The translations under genes were made by a program, and so were the position numbers. This document shows positions 15,779-24,270 of a stretch of 26,148 nt of DNA, in pieces. The notes under the pieces were generated by a model that searched no databases, was not told the DNA's origin, and was given only the letters and a program-made list of their open reading frames with translations. The stretch spans positions 1 to 26,148 of the forward strand of contig JAFGJU010000192.1 of NCBI GenBank assembly GCA_016928935.1. Reading direction: 5' to 3'. Source of the stretch: Candidatus Eiseniibacteriota bacterium. Its GTDB lineage: Bacteria; Eisenbacteria; RBG-16-71-46; JAFGJU01. Positions within the stretch are counted from its first letter, which is position 1. Each line of letters opens with the position of its first letter.

Positions 15779-15808
15779 TTGACAGTCCGGTGGCGCCAGG
15801 AATACGAT
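15779..15808 (+). promoter_or_regulatory. Candidate promoter for the exported protein pair
   Basis: A perfect -35 TTGACA (15779-15784) is followed after 18 nt by TACGAT (15803-15808, 4 of 6). Transcription would begin near 15815 and read into the two plus-strand genes, with a leader of about 75 nt. Confidence 0.5.
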
Positions 15809-15891
15809 TCGGTGTTGGCAAAAGGCTCCGGCTCGCCTTCGGACGTGCCGTGCCGGCGCCCGCTTTCCGTGAAGCTCCGTGGAGGATGGAA

Positions 15892-16293
15892 TTGAGCTCC
15901 GTCAGACGTGTGTCGCTAATGATACTCTGCCTCCAGCTCTGCCTGCCGGCCCGTCCGGCCTTCGGAGGAGCCGTCGCCTTGAGGCTCCGGCCGGCTCTGG
16001 CCGCCTCCGCGTTCCTGCTGGGCTCGGCGGCCGTCGTGCTCGAGCTTGAGTCCGACAGGGCCTACGAGCGCTACCTCACAACGGCCGACCCGCGCCGAAT
16101 GACCTCGTACTACGACACCGCGGAGCGGAACAGGGACCTTTCCACGGCGGCGCTTGTGGCCGCAGAACTGTGCGCGGCGGCACTCGTGGCAACATACCTA
16201 ACTCAGAAACGACCGCCCGAACCCGAGCCCGGGACCGTCATCATAAGCCTGAACGCGGTCCCGGCCGGACTGGCGCTCAAGGTTGCGTGGTGA
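15892..16293 (+). CDS. Small exported/membrane protein of unknown function
   Basis: A 133-residue protein with an N-terminal signal sequence ('VSLMILCLQLCLPARPAFGG'), then a hydrophobic stretch ('ALAASAFLLGSAAVVLE'), a polar segment rich in Tyr and Arg ('RAYERYLTTADPRRMTSYYD'), a second hydrophobic stretch and a beta-like tail. The pattern of two helices around a Tyr-rich 'Y..YL......YYD.AE..RD' loop recalls DUF5683-like proteins of FCB-type bacteria, but I do not claim membership. I prefer TTG at 15892 because GGAGG stands 6 nt before it. The ATG at 15886 abuts that GGAGG with no spacer but would add only two residues. The stop overlaps the next gene, a lipoprotein. Confidence 0.6.
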   Translation: MSSVRRVSLMILCLQLCLPARPAFGGAVALRLRPALAASAFLLGSAAVVLELESDRAYERYLTTADPRRMTSYYDTAERNRDLSTAALVAAELCAAALVATYLTQKRPPEPEPGTVIISLNAVPAGLALKVAW

Positions 16294-17591
16294 GAACTCC
16301 GAGGAAGTCGTTAGTCTCAGAATGCGGCTGGCCGGGGCCAGCGTGCCTGCTGCGCGCGCGTGTAGTCCGCGCCTGTCTTGTCTGCGCATACCTGGCCTGC
16401 TTCTCGTGCGACCAGAAGGACCGCTCCAACCCACTGGACCCGGGCAATCCCGAGACGCACGGCTCCCCTCCCGGATTCACAGCCGTCGCACTGGACCGCA
16501 GCGTTGCTCTGCGCTGGGAGCCGCTTCATCTGGAACGGCTGGTCGGCCTTAACCTTTACCGAAGACAGGCAGGCTCGCAGTCCTTCGAACTGTTGATGGG
16601 CTCTCCCTTCCCCGCTCAGTCCGGCGCTGCCGTGGACTCTGCCGTGACGAACGGCGTCACGTACGAATACCAATTGGTTCCCCTGGTCCGGGACTGCGCG
16701 GAGGGGATACCGTCGCCGGTTCGCCAGGCGACTCCCGGCCCCGACTTCGCCGTGGTGAGCGACGGTTGTGAGGGGCTCGTCAGAAAGCTGTCGGCTGACA
16801 TGCGCGCCGGCGTCTGGACGGCGGGAGGGTTTTTCTATCCGTTGAGCGTCGCCGCGGCAGCCGGCATGGTCTGGCTGGCGGACCCATACTCGGGAGTCTA
16901 CTGTCTGACCGAGGAGGGCGCGCTCTTGTGGAAGGATCCCGACCCCGCCGTACCCTTCACTGTCGCGGCGAGGCAGGACGGGCTGTGCGCGATCGCCGAC
17001 GCGTCGCCGCCCGCCGTCAGAGTCCTGTCCGCGGACGGCTCGCCGGTGTTCAGCATTTCGGAAGAGCTGCAGAGACCCTCGTGCGTGGCATTCGACGCGG
17101 AGGGACACCTCTGGCTGGCCGACCGGGGAGCCGGGTTCGTGCGCAAGTACTCGTCGGACGGCACGCTTCTGGCGTCGTTCACCGGCTGCGTCGAGCCGTC
17201 TCTGCTGGACGCGGATGTTCTCGAGAATGCGTGTTGGGTCGGAGACGTCTCCACCGGAGAGCTCATCAAGCTGGACTCGGACGCCGCGGAACTACTCCGA
17301 GTTACGCTCTCCGGAACGATGAGCGTTGTCGAGGCCGACAGAGCCACCGGCGGCTGCTGGGTGGCCGACGCGACGGAAGACTTCGTGGCGCGCGTCTCTT
17401 CCGACGGCAGGGTCCTTTTCAGGATCGGCAAGCTCGGGGGGCCGGTCTCGCTGTTCGCCGCCGAGAGCGGAAAGACCTGGGTGCTCGGGGCCACAGAGGC
17501 CAGGCTGTCGGTCCTGTCGGCGCAGGGAGAGCTCCTGTCGGCGGTCGAGTCGGGCCAGTGCCCCACGTCCGTGGTCGTGCTCAGCCGATGA
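16290..17591 (+). CDS. NHL/propeller-like lipoprotein with Fn3-like domain
   Basis: A 433-residue envelope protein. A hydrophobic N-terminal segment ending in Cys (around 'VCAYLACFSC') suggests a lipoprotein, followed by 'NPLDPGNPE', a linker motif I associate with lipoproteins of some candidate phyla. Next is a fibronectin III-like region ('GFTAVALDRSVALRWEP...LNLYRRQ'), then a beta-propeller of about six repeats with a recurring W-[LV]-[AG]-D pattern: 'MVWLADPYSG', 'HLWLADRGAG', 'ACWVGDVSTG', 'GCWVADATED', 'KTWVLGATEA'. No catalytic residues are recognisable, so a binding role is likely. Start GTG at 16290 overlaps the upstream stop (GTGA); GTG at 16287 is the alternative. It converges on the 947-residue outer-membrane gene, with 16 nt between. 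Confidence 0.75.
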   Translation: MRTPRKSLVSECGWPGPACLLRARVVRACLVCAYLACFSCDQKDRSNPLDPGNPETHGSPPGFTAVALDRSVALRWEPLHLERLVGLNLYRRQAGSQSFELLMGSPFPAQSGAAVDSAVTNGVTYEYQLVPLVRDCAEGIPSPVRQATPGPDFAVVSDGCEGLVRKLSADMRAGVWTAGGFFYPLSVAAAAGMVWLADPYSGVYCLTEEGALLWKDPDPAVPFTVAARQDGLCAIADASPPAVRVLSADGSPVFSISEELQRPSCVAFDAEGHLWLADRGAGFVRKYSSDGTLLASFTGCVEPSLLDADVLENACWVGDVSTGELIKLDSDAAELLRVTLSGTMSVVEADRATGGCWVADATEDFVARVSSDGRVLFRIGKLGGPVSLFAAESGKTWVLGATEARLSVLSAQGELLSAVESGQCPTSVVVLSR

Positions 17592-17607
17592 GCCGCCGCG
17601 TGTGCCG

Positions 17608-20451
17608 CTAGTAGTTCCAGCCCACCGTGAACTCCCGCACGGGCTCGCGGGCGACGGTCTCGAAATCCGTCCTCCAGGCGATGTTGAATCGGACCGCCGG
17701 GAAATACCCACCACCCAGGTAGAACCCCACCCCGAGTGAGCCTTTCCACTCGCCAAGTCCAGCGTCGCCGCAGGTCGCCGCGTCGAAGAACAACGCTCCG
17801 CGGATGGTCGGGAACGGAAGCGAGCCGCCCGGTACCCTGAAGGCCAACCTGGCCAAGAGCGGCAGCCGGAGCTCGTTGTTTACCAGCAGCACCTTCTTAC
17901 CCGAGACGGTCCGCGTGCCGTACCCGCGAAGAGTGGACGGCCCGCCAAGGTAATACCTCTGTCCCTCTTCCCCGAAGCTGGAGCGGGCCTCGAGTCTTGA
18001 GGCCAATATCACGTTTCGCGCGACCTCAACGCTCCCTCTCAGGTCCGCCAGGCCGACCACGTAGTCCGCGACACCTCTGGTGACGTCGCGAGTGACGCCG
18101 AGAGTCAAGTAGACGCGGGAGCCGACGAGCTCGCCCACACCCGCCAGGTTGGTGTTGTCCCAGACGTAGGAGACGTAGTTCGACACGAGAAGGGTCCTGC
18201 CCACGGCACCGCTTCTATACCGGTACTCGTCCGAGTATCTGGCCACGACGTTGGCCTCCACCCTCTCAAACCTGGAAGTCGGATAGGCGGAGTAAAGCAG
18301 AACGCCCGAGCGTCTCTCCTGGCGCAAGATGTCCAGCTCCTCGTCGTACACCGTGCCCAGCGAGAAGACCCCCAACCCGTACGTGGCTCTGCCGGCCAGG
18401 TCGAGGTAGGAAGCGCCGGCACTCAGCGAGCCCAGGAGGTCACCCCCCTGCTCGCTTTGACTGCTCAGATACACGAGGAAGTGGCGGTTCCCCAGCATGT
18501 CCGAGAGGGCGATCTGCCCGGACCCGCCTCCGACGAATTCCGGGTCATACCCCATCGTGGTCCTGGCGAAGTCGAGGCCGAACGTGGGCCTGTAGCGCCG
18601 CGCCGACTGCTCGAGCGCCTCGCACGACGACTGCGCTTGGCCCGCCCGCTCGACTGCCTCAGTCCGGGAGGAGTCCGCTCGGGCTTCTCCGGGTCCACTC
18701 TCCCACTCGAGTGATTCCGGTCTCACTGCCACGCGCCCGACCACGTACTTACCCGAGGACAGCGAGACGAGGAACACGGTGCTGTCGTTTTCTCCCCAGC
18801 ACGGCATCTGCACCCCGGCCAGCGACCGCGTGACGCGCGCAACTGAGCCCTCCCGCAAGTCCATGAGGAAGAGGTCCGGCACCCCACCCCTGTCCGACAC
18901 GAAGGCGACGTATTTCCCGGACGGCGAGCATCTGGGCTCGGTGTTCGAGCATCCCCCGGCGGTCAGGCGCCGCACTTCGCCCCCACGGCCGGCGCATGAG
19001 AATATGCCGTATCTCCCGGCTCCGGAAGTGTCGCAACGGTCTGAGGCAAAAACCACGCTCTTTCCGTCCGCCGTCCAGTCCGGGTCCCTGTCGTCGAAGA
19101 AATCGTTCGTCAGCCTGACGAGTGACCTGTCCGCAAGCCGCACCAGGTAGAGGTCACACTGCCCCGAGGCGTCCTGGCCGGCCACGACCAACCTTCCGCC
19201 GTCGGGCGACACCGCGGGAGACGAGAGCGCGAGGAGTCCCGGAAGTTCTATCGTCGACACGCGACGGCCCGTGGCCGAGTCCAGCAGGTGTATCACGTCC
19301 CTCTCCTCCTTCTGTGCCGAGAACGCCAGGAGACCGGTGGGACCGACCGACATCCTGCTCCGGAACAGGTGGAGCGATTCGTAGGCCTTCGAGGTGCCCG
19401 CCCTGACGAGGAGCCGGCTGCGCGCCTTTTCACCCGGCTCGCCCAGGTCCGAAACCCGCAGCTCGGCCGTCTCGCCCCGCGCCGTCATGTACGCGAGGCC
19501 GCCCCGGCCCGCGCCGTACTTGACCCACACGGGCGCCAGTGAGAGACTGCTGCCCGTGTCCACCTCCCGTGCGTACACCGACGGCCGGTCGCGCTCGCGC
19601 ACCGAAGGATAGTATTTCTGCTTGAGCGACCGCACCCATTCGTCGTTCAAATCCGTGAGCGACACGCCCAGATGCTTGGCCAGAAGGGCGTCAAACGTCT
19701 TCTCACTGCCCCAGTCGTCCAGCGCCGCCACGATGCACGAGAAACCGAATCTCTCAGCGATGAAGGTGACGAGAGATTGCCCCTCCCTGTACACCATGAT
19801 GCTCCCCGACAACCTCCACATCTCGTCCAGCGGGACGAGCTGCTCGGACAGCACGGCGTCCCTGAGCAGCGCCTCCGTGGCCGGGGTCGGGGGTGAGGCC
19901 GACATGTATTCGGCCAGGCCTTCCGACAGCCAAGTCGGAGGATAGTAGTTGAGGGGCTTCTTCCGCCTGGCCAGGGTGGAGGCGATCTTGTCCATCATGA
20001 ACGCGTGAGTGAGCTCATGGCGGAGCACCCACCTGAAGCGGAAGTCGGACCCAGTGTACGGCACGAGCACCCTGCCCTTGGCGAACTCAGTCAACCCGGC
20101 CACCTCTTCCGGAAGCAGGAACGGCACGACGTTGGAGTGCAGAAAATCCCTCTGCGAGCTGAAAAGCACCAGCGGTATCTTCTTCTCGGGCTCGTGCCTG
20201 AAGGTGTCGGCCAGGGCGGCGGACATGGAGTCCGCGAGTGGGAGCGCGGCGCAGGCCAGCTCCTTCTCCTCAGCATAGAAGTAGAGGCGGACGTACCTCC
20301 CGTCCGCCTCGTGCCACGCGAGGTCCGAGTACTGGACCTTGTTCTTGCCGAACATGCCCTGGCCGGCACACGCATACGGGAGTGCGCACGCGAGGCAGAT
20401 GGTGAGGAGTGCGGCGAATGTCCTCGGGGCGAACGATGGGGCGGGGCTCAC
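17608..20451 (-). CDS. Outer-membrane protease-propeller-Omp85 fusion
   Basis: A 947-residue protein with an N-terminal signal peptide (residues 1 to about 30). Residues about 40-270 are a gluzincin-type peptidase: HELTH at 145-149 supplies two zinc ligands and the catalytic Glu, and Glu177 in 'WLSEGLAEY' is the likely third ligand (Peptidase_MA-like pattern). Residues about 290-600 are a TolB/PD40-like propeller ('SPDGGRLVVAG', 'DPDWTADGKSVVFASDR', 'SPSGKYVAFVSDR'). From about 640 it is a beta-barrel of the bacterial surface antigen type, with 'YYLGGPSTLRGYGT' near 840 matching the RGY signature of Omp85 proteins, ending in 'EFTVGWNY'. I see no clear POTRA repeats. Start GTG at 20451 follows dapB by 16 nt, with GGAGG 10 nt upstream. 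Confidence 0.82.
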   Translation of the reverse strand: MSPAPSFAPRTFAALLTICLACALPYACAGQGMFGKNKVQYSDLAWHEADGRYVRLYFYAEEKELACAALPLADSMSAALADTFRHEPEKKIPLVLFSSQRDFLHSNVVPFLLPEEVAGLTEFAKGRVLVPYTGSDFRFRWVLRHELTHAFMMDKIASTLARRKKPLNYYPPTWLSEGLAEYMSASPPTPATEALLRDAVLSEQLVPLDEMWRLSGSIMVYREGQSLVTFIAERFGFSCIVAALDDWGSEKTFDALLAKHLGVSLTDLNDEWVRSLKQKYYPSVRERDRPSVYAREVDTGSSLSLAPVWVKYGAGRGGLAYMTARGETAELRVSDLGEPGEKARSRLLVRAGTSKAYESLHLFRSRMSVGPTGLLAFSAQKEERDVIHLLDSATGRRVSTIELPGLLALSSPAVSPDGGRLVVAGQDASGQCDLYLVRLADRSLVRLTNDFFDDRDPDWTADGKSVVFASDRCDTSGAGRYGIFSCAGRGGEVRRLTAGGCSNTEPRCSPSGKYVAFVSDRGGVPDLFLMDLREGSVARVTRSLAGVQMPCWGENDSTVFLVSLSSGKYVVGRVAVRPESLEWESGPGEARADSSRTEAVERAGQAQSSCEALEQSARRYRPTFGLDFARTTMGYDPEFVGGGSGQIALSDMLGNRHFLVYLSSQSEQGGDLLGSLSAGASYLDLAGRATYGLGVFSLGTVYDEELDILRQERRSGVLLYSAYPTSRFERVEANVVARYSDEYRYRSGAVGRTLLVSNYVSYVWDNTNLAGVGELVGSRVYLTLGVTRDVTRGVADYVVGLADLRGSVEVARNVILASRLEARSSFGEEGQRYYLGGPSTLRGYGTRTVSGKKVLLVNNELRLPLLARLAFRVPGGSLPFPTIRGALFFDAATCGDAGLGEWKGSLGVGFYLGGGYFPAVRFNIAWRTDFETVAREPVREFTVGWNY

Positions 20452-20467
20452 GCGGGAAGCGCCTCCC

Positions 20468-21238
20468 TTACCGTGGCCGGTCTGCCTGCTCGGCGGAGTA
20501 TGCCGCGAGCACGTCGCTCATGGTGTACCAGCCGGGCGGCCTGCCCGCCAGGAACCTGACGCAGGCAATCGTGCCGTGCGCGAAACAGTCCCTGGATTCG
20601 GCCACGTGCTTTATCTCGATTCTCTCACCGCTCATTCCGAAGATGACGGTGTGCTCGCCCACCACGTCTCCGGCTCGAACAGAGTGTATGACGACTTTCC
20701 TGCCTGCGGCGCCGACGCTCTGCTCGAGTGTGCGCGCCAGCCGTATCGCGGTCCCGCTGGGCGAGTCTTTCTTGGCGCGATGGTGCTTCTCCACTATCTC
20801 CACGTCGCACTGCCCGCCGGCCGCCCGTCGCACCTGGGGCAATATGCCGTCCATCAAGCTCACCCCGCGGCTCATGTTGGGCGAAACGAGGACCGCAATC
20901 CTCTCGGCGGCCGTCCTCAACTGCCGGATGCCCTCTTCGGTGTTGCCCGTCGTGCCCGTCACCAGAGCCACCCCCCTTTCCAGGCAGAAGGCCAGCGCTT
21001 CGGTCGTTCCGGCCGGAGAGCTGAAATCCACGACCACGTCCGGGACGGGAACGTCCGGGGAGTAACCCACGAACACCGGAACGCTCCGGCCCCGAAGCTC
21101 GACGGAACCGCCTGCCCTCACGTTGCCACGGCTCTCCACGCCGGCCACAACGTCCAGGTCGTCCTCCATGGACATAAGTTCCGCCACCCTGCCCCCCATG
21201 CGGCCGCATATGCCGGCTATCAGGACGCGCAGGTTCAT
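20468..21238 (-). CDS. dapB: 4-hydroxy-tetrahydrodipicolinate reductase
   Basis: A 256-residue NAD(P)H-dependent reductase, second dedicated step of the DAP/lysine pathway. The N-terminal nucleotide-binding loop is 'VLIAGICGRMGGRV'. 'VVDFSSPAGT' and 'VTGTTGNTEEG' follow, and the substrate site is 'VEKHHRAKKDSPSGTA' with the catalytic His-His and Lys. Length is normal. The ATG at 21238 has a G-rich Shine-Dalgarno-like stretch 8 nt upstream. A TTG two codons earlier is possible. It lies 26 nt after dapA. Confidence 0.96.
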   Translation of the reverse strand: MNLRVLIAGICGRMGGRVAELMSMEDDLDVVAGVESRGNVRAGGSVELRGRSVPVFVGYSPDVPVPDVVVDFSSPAGTTEALAFCLERGVALVTGTTGNTEEGIRQLRTAAERIAVLVSPNMSRGVSLMDGILPQVRRAAGGQCDVEIVEKHHRAKKDSPSGTAIRLARTLEQSVGAAGRKVVIHSVRAGDVVGEHTVIFGMSGERIEIKHVAESRDCFAHGTIACVRFLAGRPPGWYTMSDVLAAYSAEQADRPR

Positions 21239-21264
21239 CGACAAGACCCCCCGGACAGGCTCCC

Positions 21265-22131
21265 TCAGAGCCTCCCCATTCGCCTCAGTACCTCCCTGAG
21301 GACAGCCTCAGTTTCCTGCTTCACCGGCACCATCGGGAGCCGCAGTTCGCCCGAGCACACCCCCAGGATCTCGCACGCCTTCTTCACAGGAGCCGGGTTC
21401 GTCTCGGCAAACAACGCCTTGAAGAGCGGCAGCAGCACGTAGTGGGCCTGCCTGGCCCCTTCCAGGTCGCCCATCGCGAACTTTTCCAGTATCCGCACCA
21501 TCTCCCGCGGCGCCACGTTTCCGGCCACTGATATCACGCCTTTGGCCCCGAGGGCCAGCATCGGCAGCGTGAGGGAATCGTCACCGGACAGCACCGTGAT
21601 GTCGCACCTGGAGAGAATGGCGCTCACTTGGTCCAGAGACCCGCTCGCCTCCTTTATCGCCTTTATGTTGGCCACCTCCGCCAGGCGCCACACGGTCTCG
21701 GGCATCATGTTCACCCCCGTGCGACCGGGCACGTTGTAGAGGATGACCGGTATGCGCACCGCCTCAGCCACTGCCTTGAAGTGCCTGTACTGCCCCTCAG
21801 GACCCGGCTTATTGTAGTAAGGCGTTATGAGCATCACTCCGTCCGCTCCCAGCTCCTCCGCAGTCCTGCTGTGCCCGATGGAATCAGTCGTGTTGTTGGT
21901 GCCGGTGCCCGGCACGACTTTGCACCTGTGCGAGGCCGCCTCTATCACCGTCCTCGTCACCTCGCGCCTTTCGTCGGCAGTCAGAGTCGCCGCCTCTCCC
22001 GTGCAACCCGCCGGGACCAGGCCGTCGCAGCCGGCCTCGACGAGACTGTCGGTGAGCTTGGCCAGTGCGTCCAAGTCCACCTTTCCGGCCTTGAACGGTG
22101 TCACCATGGCCACGTACAGACCCTTGAACAT
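21265..22131 (-). CDS. dapA: 4-hydroxy-tetrahydrodipicolinate synthase
   Basis: A 288-residue TIM-barrel aldolase that condenses pyruvate with aspartate semialdehyde. 'MVTPFKAGKVDLDAL' opens the barrel, 'GCTGEAATLTADER' carries the substrate-binding Thr, 'LYNVPGRTGVNM' the catalytic Tyr, and 'NIKAIKEASGSL' the Schiff-base Lys. Length is normal. The ATG at 22131 has GGAGAGGG upstream. It is 33 nt behind dapF. Confidence 0.97.
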   Translation of the reverse strand: MFKGLYVAMVTPFKAGKVDLDALAKLTDSLVEAGCDGLVPAGCTGEAATLTADERREVTRTVIEAASHRCKVVPGTGTNNTTDSIGHSRTAEELGADGVMLITPYYNKPGPEGQYRHFKAVAEAVRIPVILYNVPGRTGVNMMPETVWRLAEVANIKAIKEASGSLDQVSAILSRCDITVLSGDDSLTLPMLALGAKGVISVAGNVAPREMVRILEKFAMGDLEGARQAHYVLLPLFKALFAETNPAPVKKACEILGVCSGELRLPMVPVKQETEAVLREVLRRMGRL

Positions 22132-22164
22132 AGACCCTCTCCAGTTTCGCGCACGGGCCGCCCG

Positions 22165-23040
22165 CTAGCGGGCCCCGGCCACCTTTCCGGCCGCGGCCCG
22201 AAGTGTGTCAAGGCCCATGACACCTTCATACACCAGTTGAGCTGATCCCTGTAAGAATATTTGTGACAAAGGATTTGAAGGCTCCTTGAACCTCACGCGC
22301 AGCGTATCCCCTCCCCTCGTCCTGACTCGCACGGGCGGCCTGACCAAGCCCCTCTGCGCGAGACACACTGCCGCCGCCGCCGCTCCGGTGCCGCAGGCCA
22401 GCGTCTCCGCTTCGACTCCCCTCTCGTAAGTCCGCAGCTCCACCCCACCACCCTGGAGCACCCTCACGAAATTGACGTTAGCGCCCGAGCTGCCGAAGGC
22501 CCTGTGTCGCCTGATCTCCCTCCCCAGGCCGTCTACGTCGAGCGTTCCCAGGTTTCCGCGAATGGTCACGAAATGCGGGACACCCGTGTTGACGAAGTCC
22601 CCCCTCACCAACCCGAACTTGGTCTTCAGGTTGAGGTTCGGCCGGAAGTCGCTCGGCTCGTCCAGGGCAAGCTCGACTTTTCTGCCCCGGACAACCGCAC
22701 CCACGGTCCCGGAGCCCACCTCGATCGTCATCCGGGCCGGGGCAAGCCCGTTCTCGAACGCGTAAAGAGCCGCGCACCTGGTGCCGTTCCCGCACAGGGC
22801 GGCCTCCCTGCCGTCCGAGTTGTAGTACGCCAGGCGAAAGTCCGCTGTCCTGCTCTCACGTATGAACAGCACCCCGTCCGCGCCCACCGAGTGACCCCGG
22901 GCGCAGAGTGCCCTCACCATGCGCCCGGAGCGAAGAATCGGGTGCGCCTCGAGTCTCCCTCGTCTGGCGTCCAGAAGCACGAAGTGATTTCCCGCGCCCG
23001 AGACCTTGTGGAAGTGGATCGACTGCGCGCGACGGCTCAC
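22165..23040 (-). CDS. dapF: Diaminopimelate epimerase
   Basis: A 291-residue racemase converting LL-DAP to meso-DAP for lysine and peptidoglycan. Both catalytic cysteines are present, in 'ALCGNGTRCAAL' and 'TLACGTGAAAAA'. 'NTGVPHFVTI' and 'GSSGANVNFVRV' are also typical. The N-terminal motif reads GAGNHF where the family usually has GxGNDF. The start is GTG at 23040, with AAGGAG 4 nt upstream. It follows the Big_5-type lipoprotein gene by 33 nt. Confidence 0.95.
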   Translation of the reverse strand: MSRRAQSIHFHKVSGAGNHFVLLDARRGRLEAHPILRSGRMVRALCARGHSVGADGVLFIRESRTADFRLAYYNSDGREAALCGNGTRCAALYAFENGLAPARMTIEVGSGTVGAVVRGRKVELALDEPSDFRPNLNLKTKFGLVRGDFVNTGVPHFVTIRGNLGTLDVDGLGREIRRHRAFGSSGANVNFVRVLQGGGVELRTYERGVEAETLACGTGAAAAAVCLAQRGLVRPPVRVRTRGGDTLRVRFKEPSNPLSQIFLQGSAQLVYEGVMGLDTLRAAAGKVAGAR

Positions 23041-23073
23041 GTGACTCCTTCGTTGGCGGTGTTTCCACCGCGT

Positions 23074-24270
23074 CTAATGCGTGACGGCGCTGTCCGCTCC
23101 GACTGGTGCCCGGGTGGTGTCCGGCGCCTGCGCTTCCGCGTCGGGCCGCTCCCACATTGGAGAGCGGGTCTCTGCGTCCGCCGGTGCTTCCTCCGTCCTT
23201 TGCGGTCGGGGTGTCGGGCAGGCAAGCCTCAACTCGACACCAGTCACGACCTCGCCCGGAGTCACCTCCACGAAGTGAGGCTCCAGACACTCCGCCTCAG
23301 CTTGGGCGTCCCTCACGCCGTTTCTGTTGAGGTCCGCGAAGCACGTAAGCTTGTAGCGGCCCGCGGGCATGTCGCCCATCGAGAACACGCTGTCCCTTCC
23401 GGCGCCCCCGCTGAAGGAAACGGCCGAATCGGCCAAAGACACCGCGACGACGGCGACGGCGACGCTCTCGGGTACGAAGCAATGGTGCACGACTCCGCGC
23501 ACGCCGCCGGGCTCCTTCGGGTCCACCAGGGCAATCTCCACGTCCGAGACCGCCGGCTCGTCAGCGGTCACCCGCGCCGGGCTCTGTGCGGGACTGGCGA
23601 AATCGGTCCCCTCGTCGTACACCCGGTTGCCGTCCTTGTCCTTGAAGGCGAAAAGCAGGTACGTCCCGGCCGGCAGGCCCAGAAGCTCGAATTCGCCCTT
23701 AGACCCGGCCTGGGACACGTAGTGCCCCGCGTCGCGCACGAAATCGGGCATGGGCGTCCGGGCCGAGTCGAACGCCCAGACCGGCATTCCGGGAGCCGGC
23801 AGGCTCTTGGCCGTGACGACTCCGGCGATGCGGCCGGCCGCGACGGAATCGCCCGTCGAGAACGTGAACGCGTACGGCTCCCTGGTCGCGTTGCCGTGCG
23901 AGTCCTTGCAGCCCGACATCAACGTCACGCCGTACGTGGTCGCCGGCGCGAGCGATTCGGCCGGAGCCAGACAAAATGAGTTCTCTTTCCAGCTCGTCTC
24001 CCCGACCTTGACTGCGGGCCTCATGGTCACGGCGTCCCGCACGCTCCTCTTGTCCATCTGCTCGCTGAAAGTGATGCAGACCCAGGACGCCGCTCCCACG
24101 CCTGCAGCGCCCGAGTCCGGTGCAGTCGAGACTACGCGGGGAGGTTCGGCGTCCACCGGCCCGCCCGGGGGGAGCCCTCTTCTGGCGCACGAACACGCGA
24201 GCACACACACGAGAAGCGCGAGAAGACCCGGCGTGAACGCGGCGCAGCGCCGGCACCCGATTCCACTCAT
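23074..24270 (-). CDS. Lipoprotein with Big_5-like Ig domain
   Basis: A 398-residue probable lipoprotein: a hydrophobic signal ending at Cys in 'LLVCVLACSC', then a 'GLPPGGPVDAEPPRVVSTAP' linker like that before Big_5 (SbsA-type Ig) domains of Bacteroidetes-like lipoproteins. The Ig domain continues through 'ITFSEQMDKRSV' to 'YAFTFSTGD' (about residues 40-140). Two carboxypeptidase-regulatory-like beta modules follow, each with the 'LPAGTYLLFAFKDKDGNRVYD' type of signature (the second is 'MPAGRYKLTCFADLNRNGVRD'). The last 50 residues are Pro/Glu/Ala-rich and look disordered. No catalytic site is visible. The ATG at 24270 overlaps the argF stop (ATGA), so the two are translationally coupled despite unrelated functions. 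Confidence 0.8.
   Translation of the reverse strand: MSGIGCRRCAAFTPGLLALLVCVLACSCARRGLPPGGPVDAEPPRVVSTAPDSGAAGVGAASWVCITFSEQMDKRSVRDAVTMRPAVKVGETSWKENSFCLAPAESLAPATTYGVTLMSGCKDSHGNATREPYAFTFSTGDSVAAGRIAGVVTAKSLPAPGMPVWAFDSARTPMPDFVRDAGHYVSQAGSKGEFELLGLPAGTYLLFAFKDKDGNRVYDEGTDFASPAQSPARVTADEPAVSDVEIALVDPKEPGGVRGVVHHCFVPESVAVAVVAVSLADSAVSFSGGAGRDSVFSMGDMPAGRYKLTCFADLNRNGVRDAQAEAECLEPHFVEVTPGEVVTGVELRLACPTPRPQRTEEAPADAETRSPMWERPDAEAQAPDTTRAPVGADSAVTH

Noticed and set aside
14332..15885. Long plus-strand frame opposite proS
   Set aside because: Only the part from about 15886 has a signal peptide and a ribosome binding site; the rest is antisense to a certain proS.
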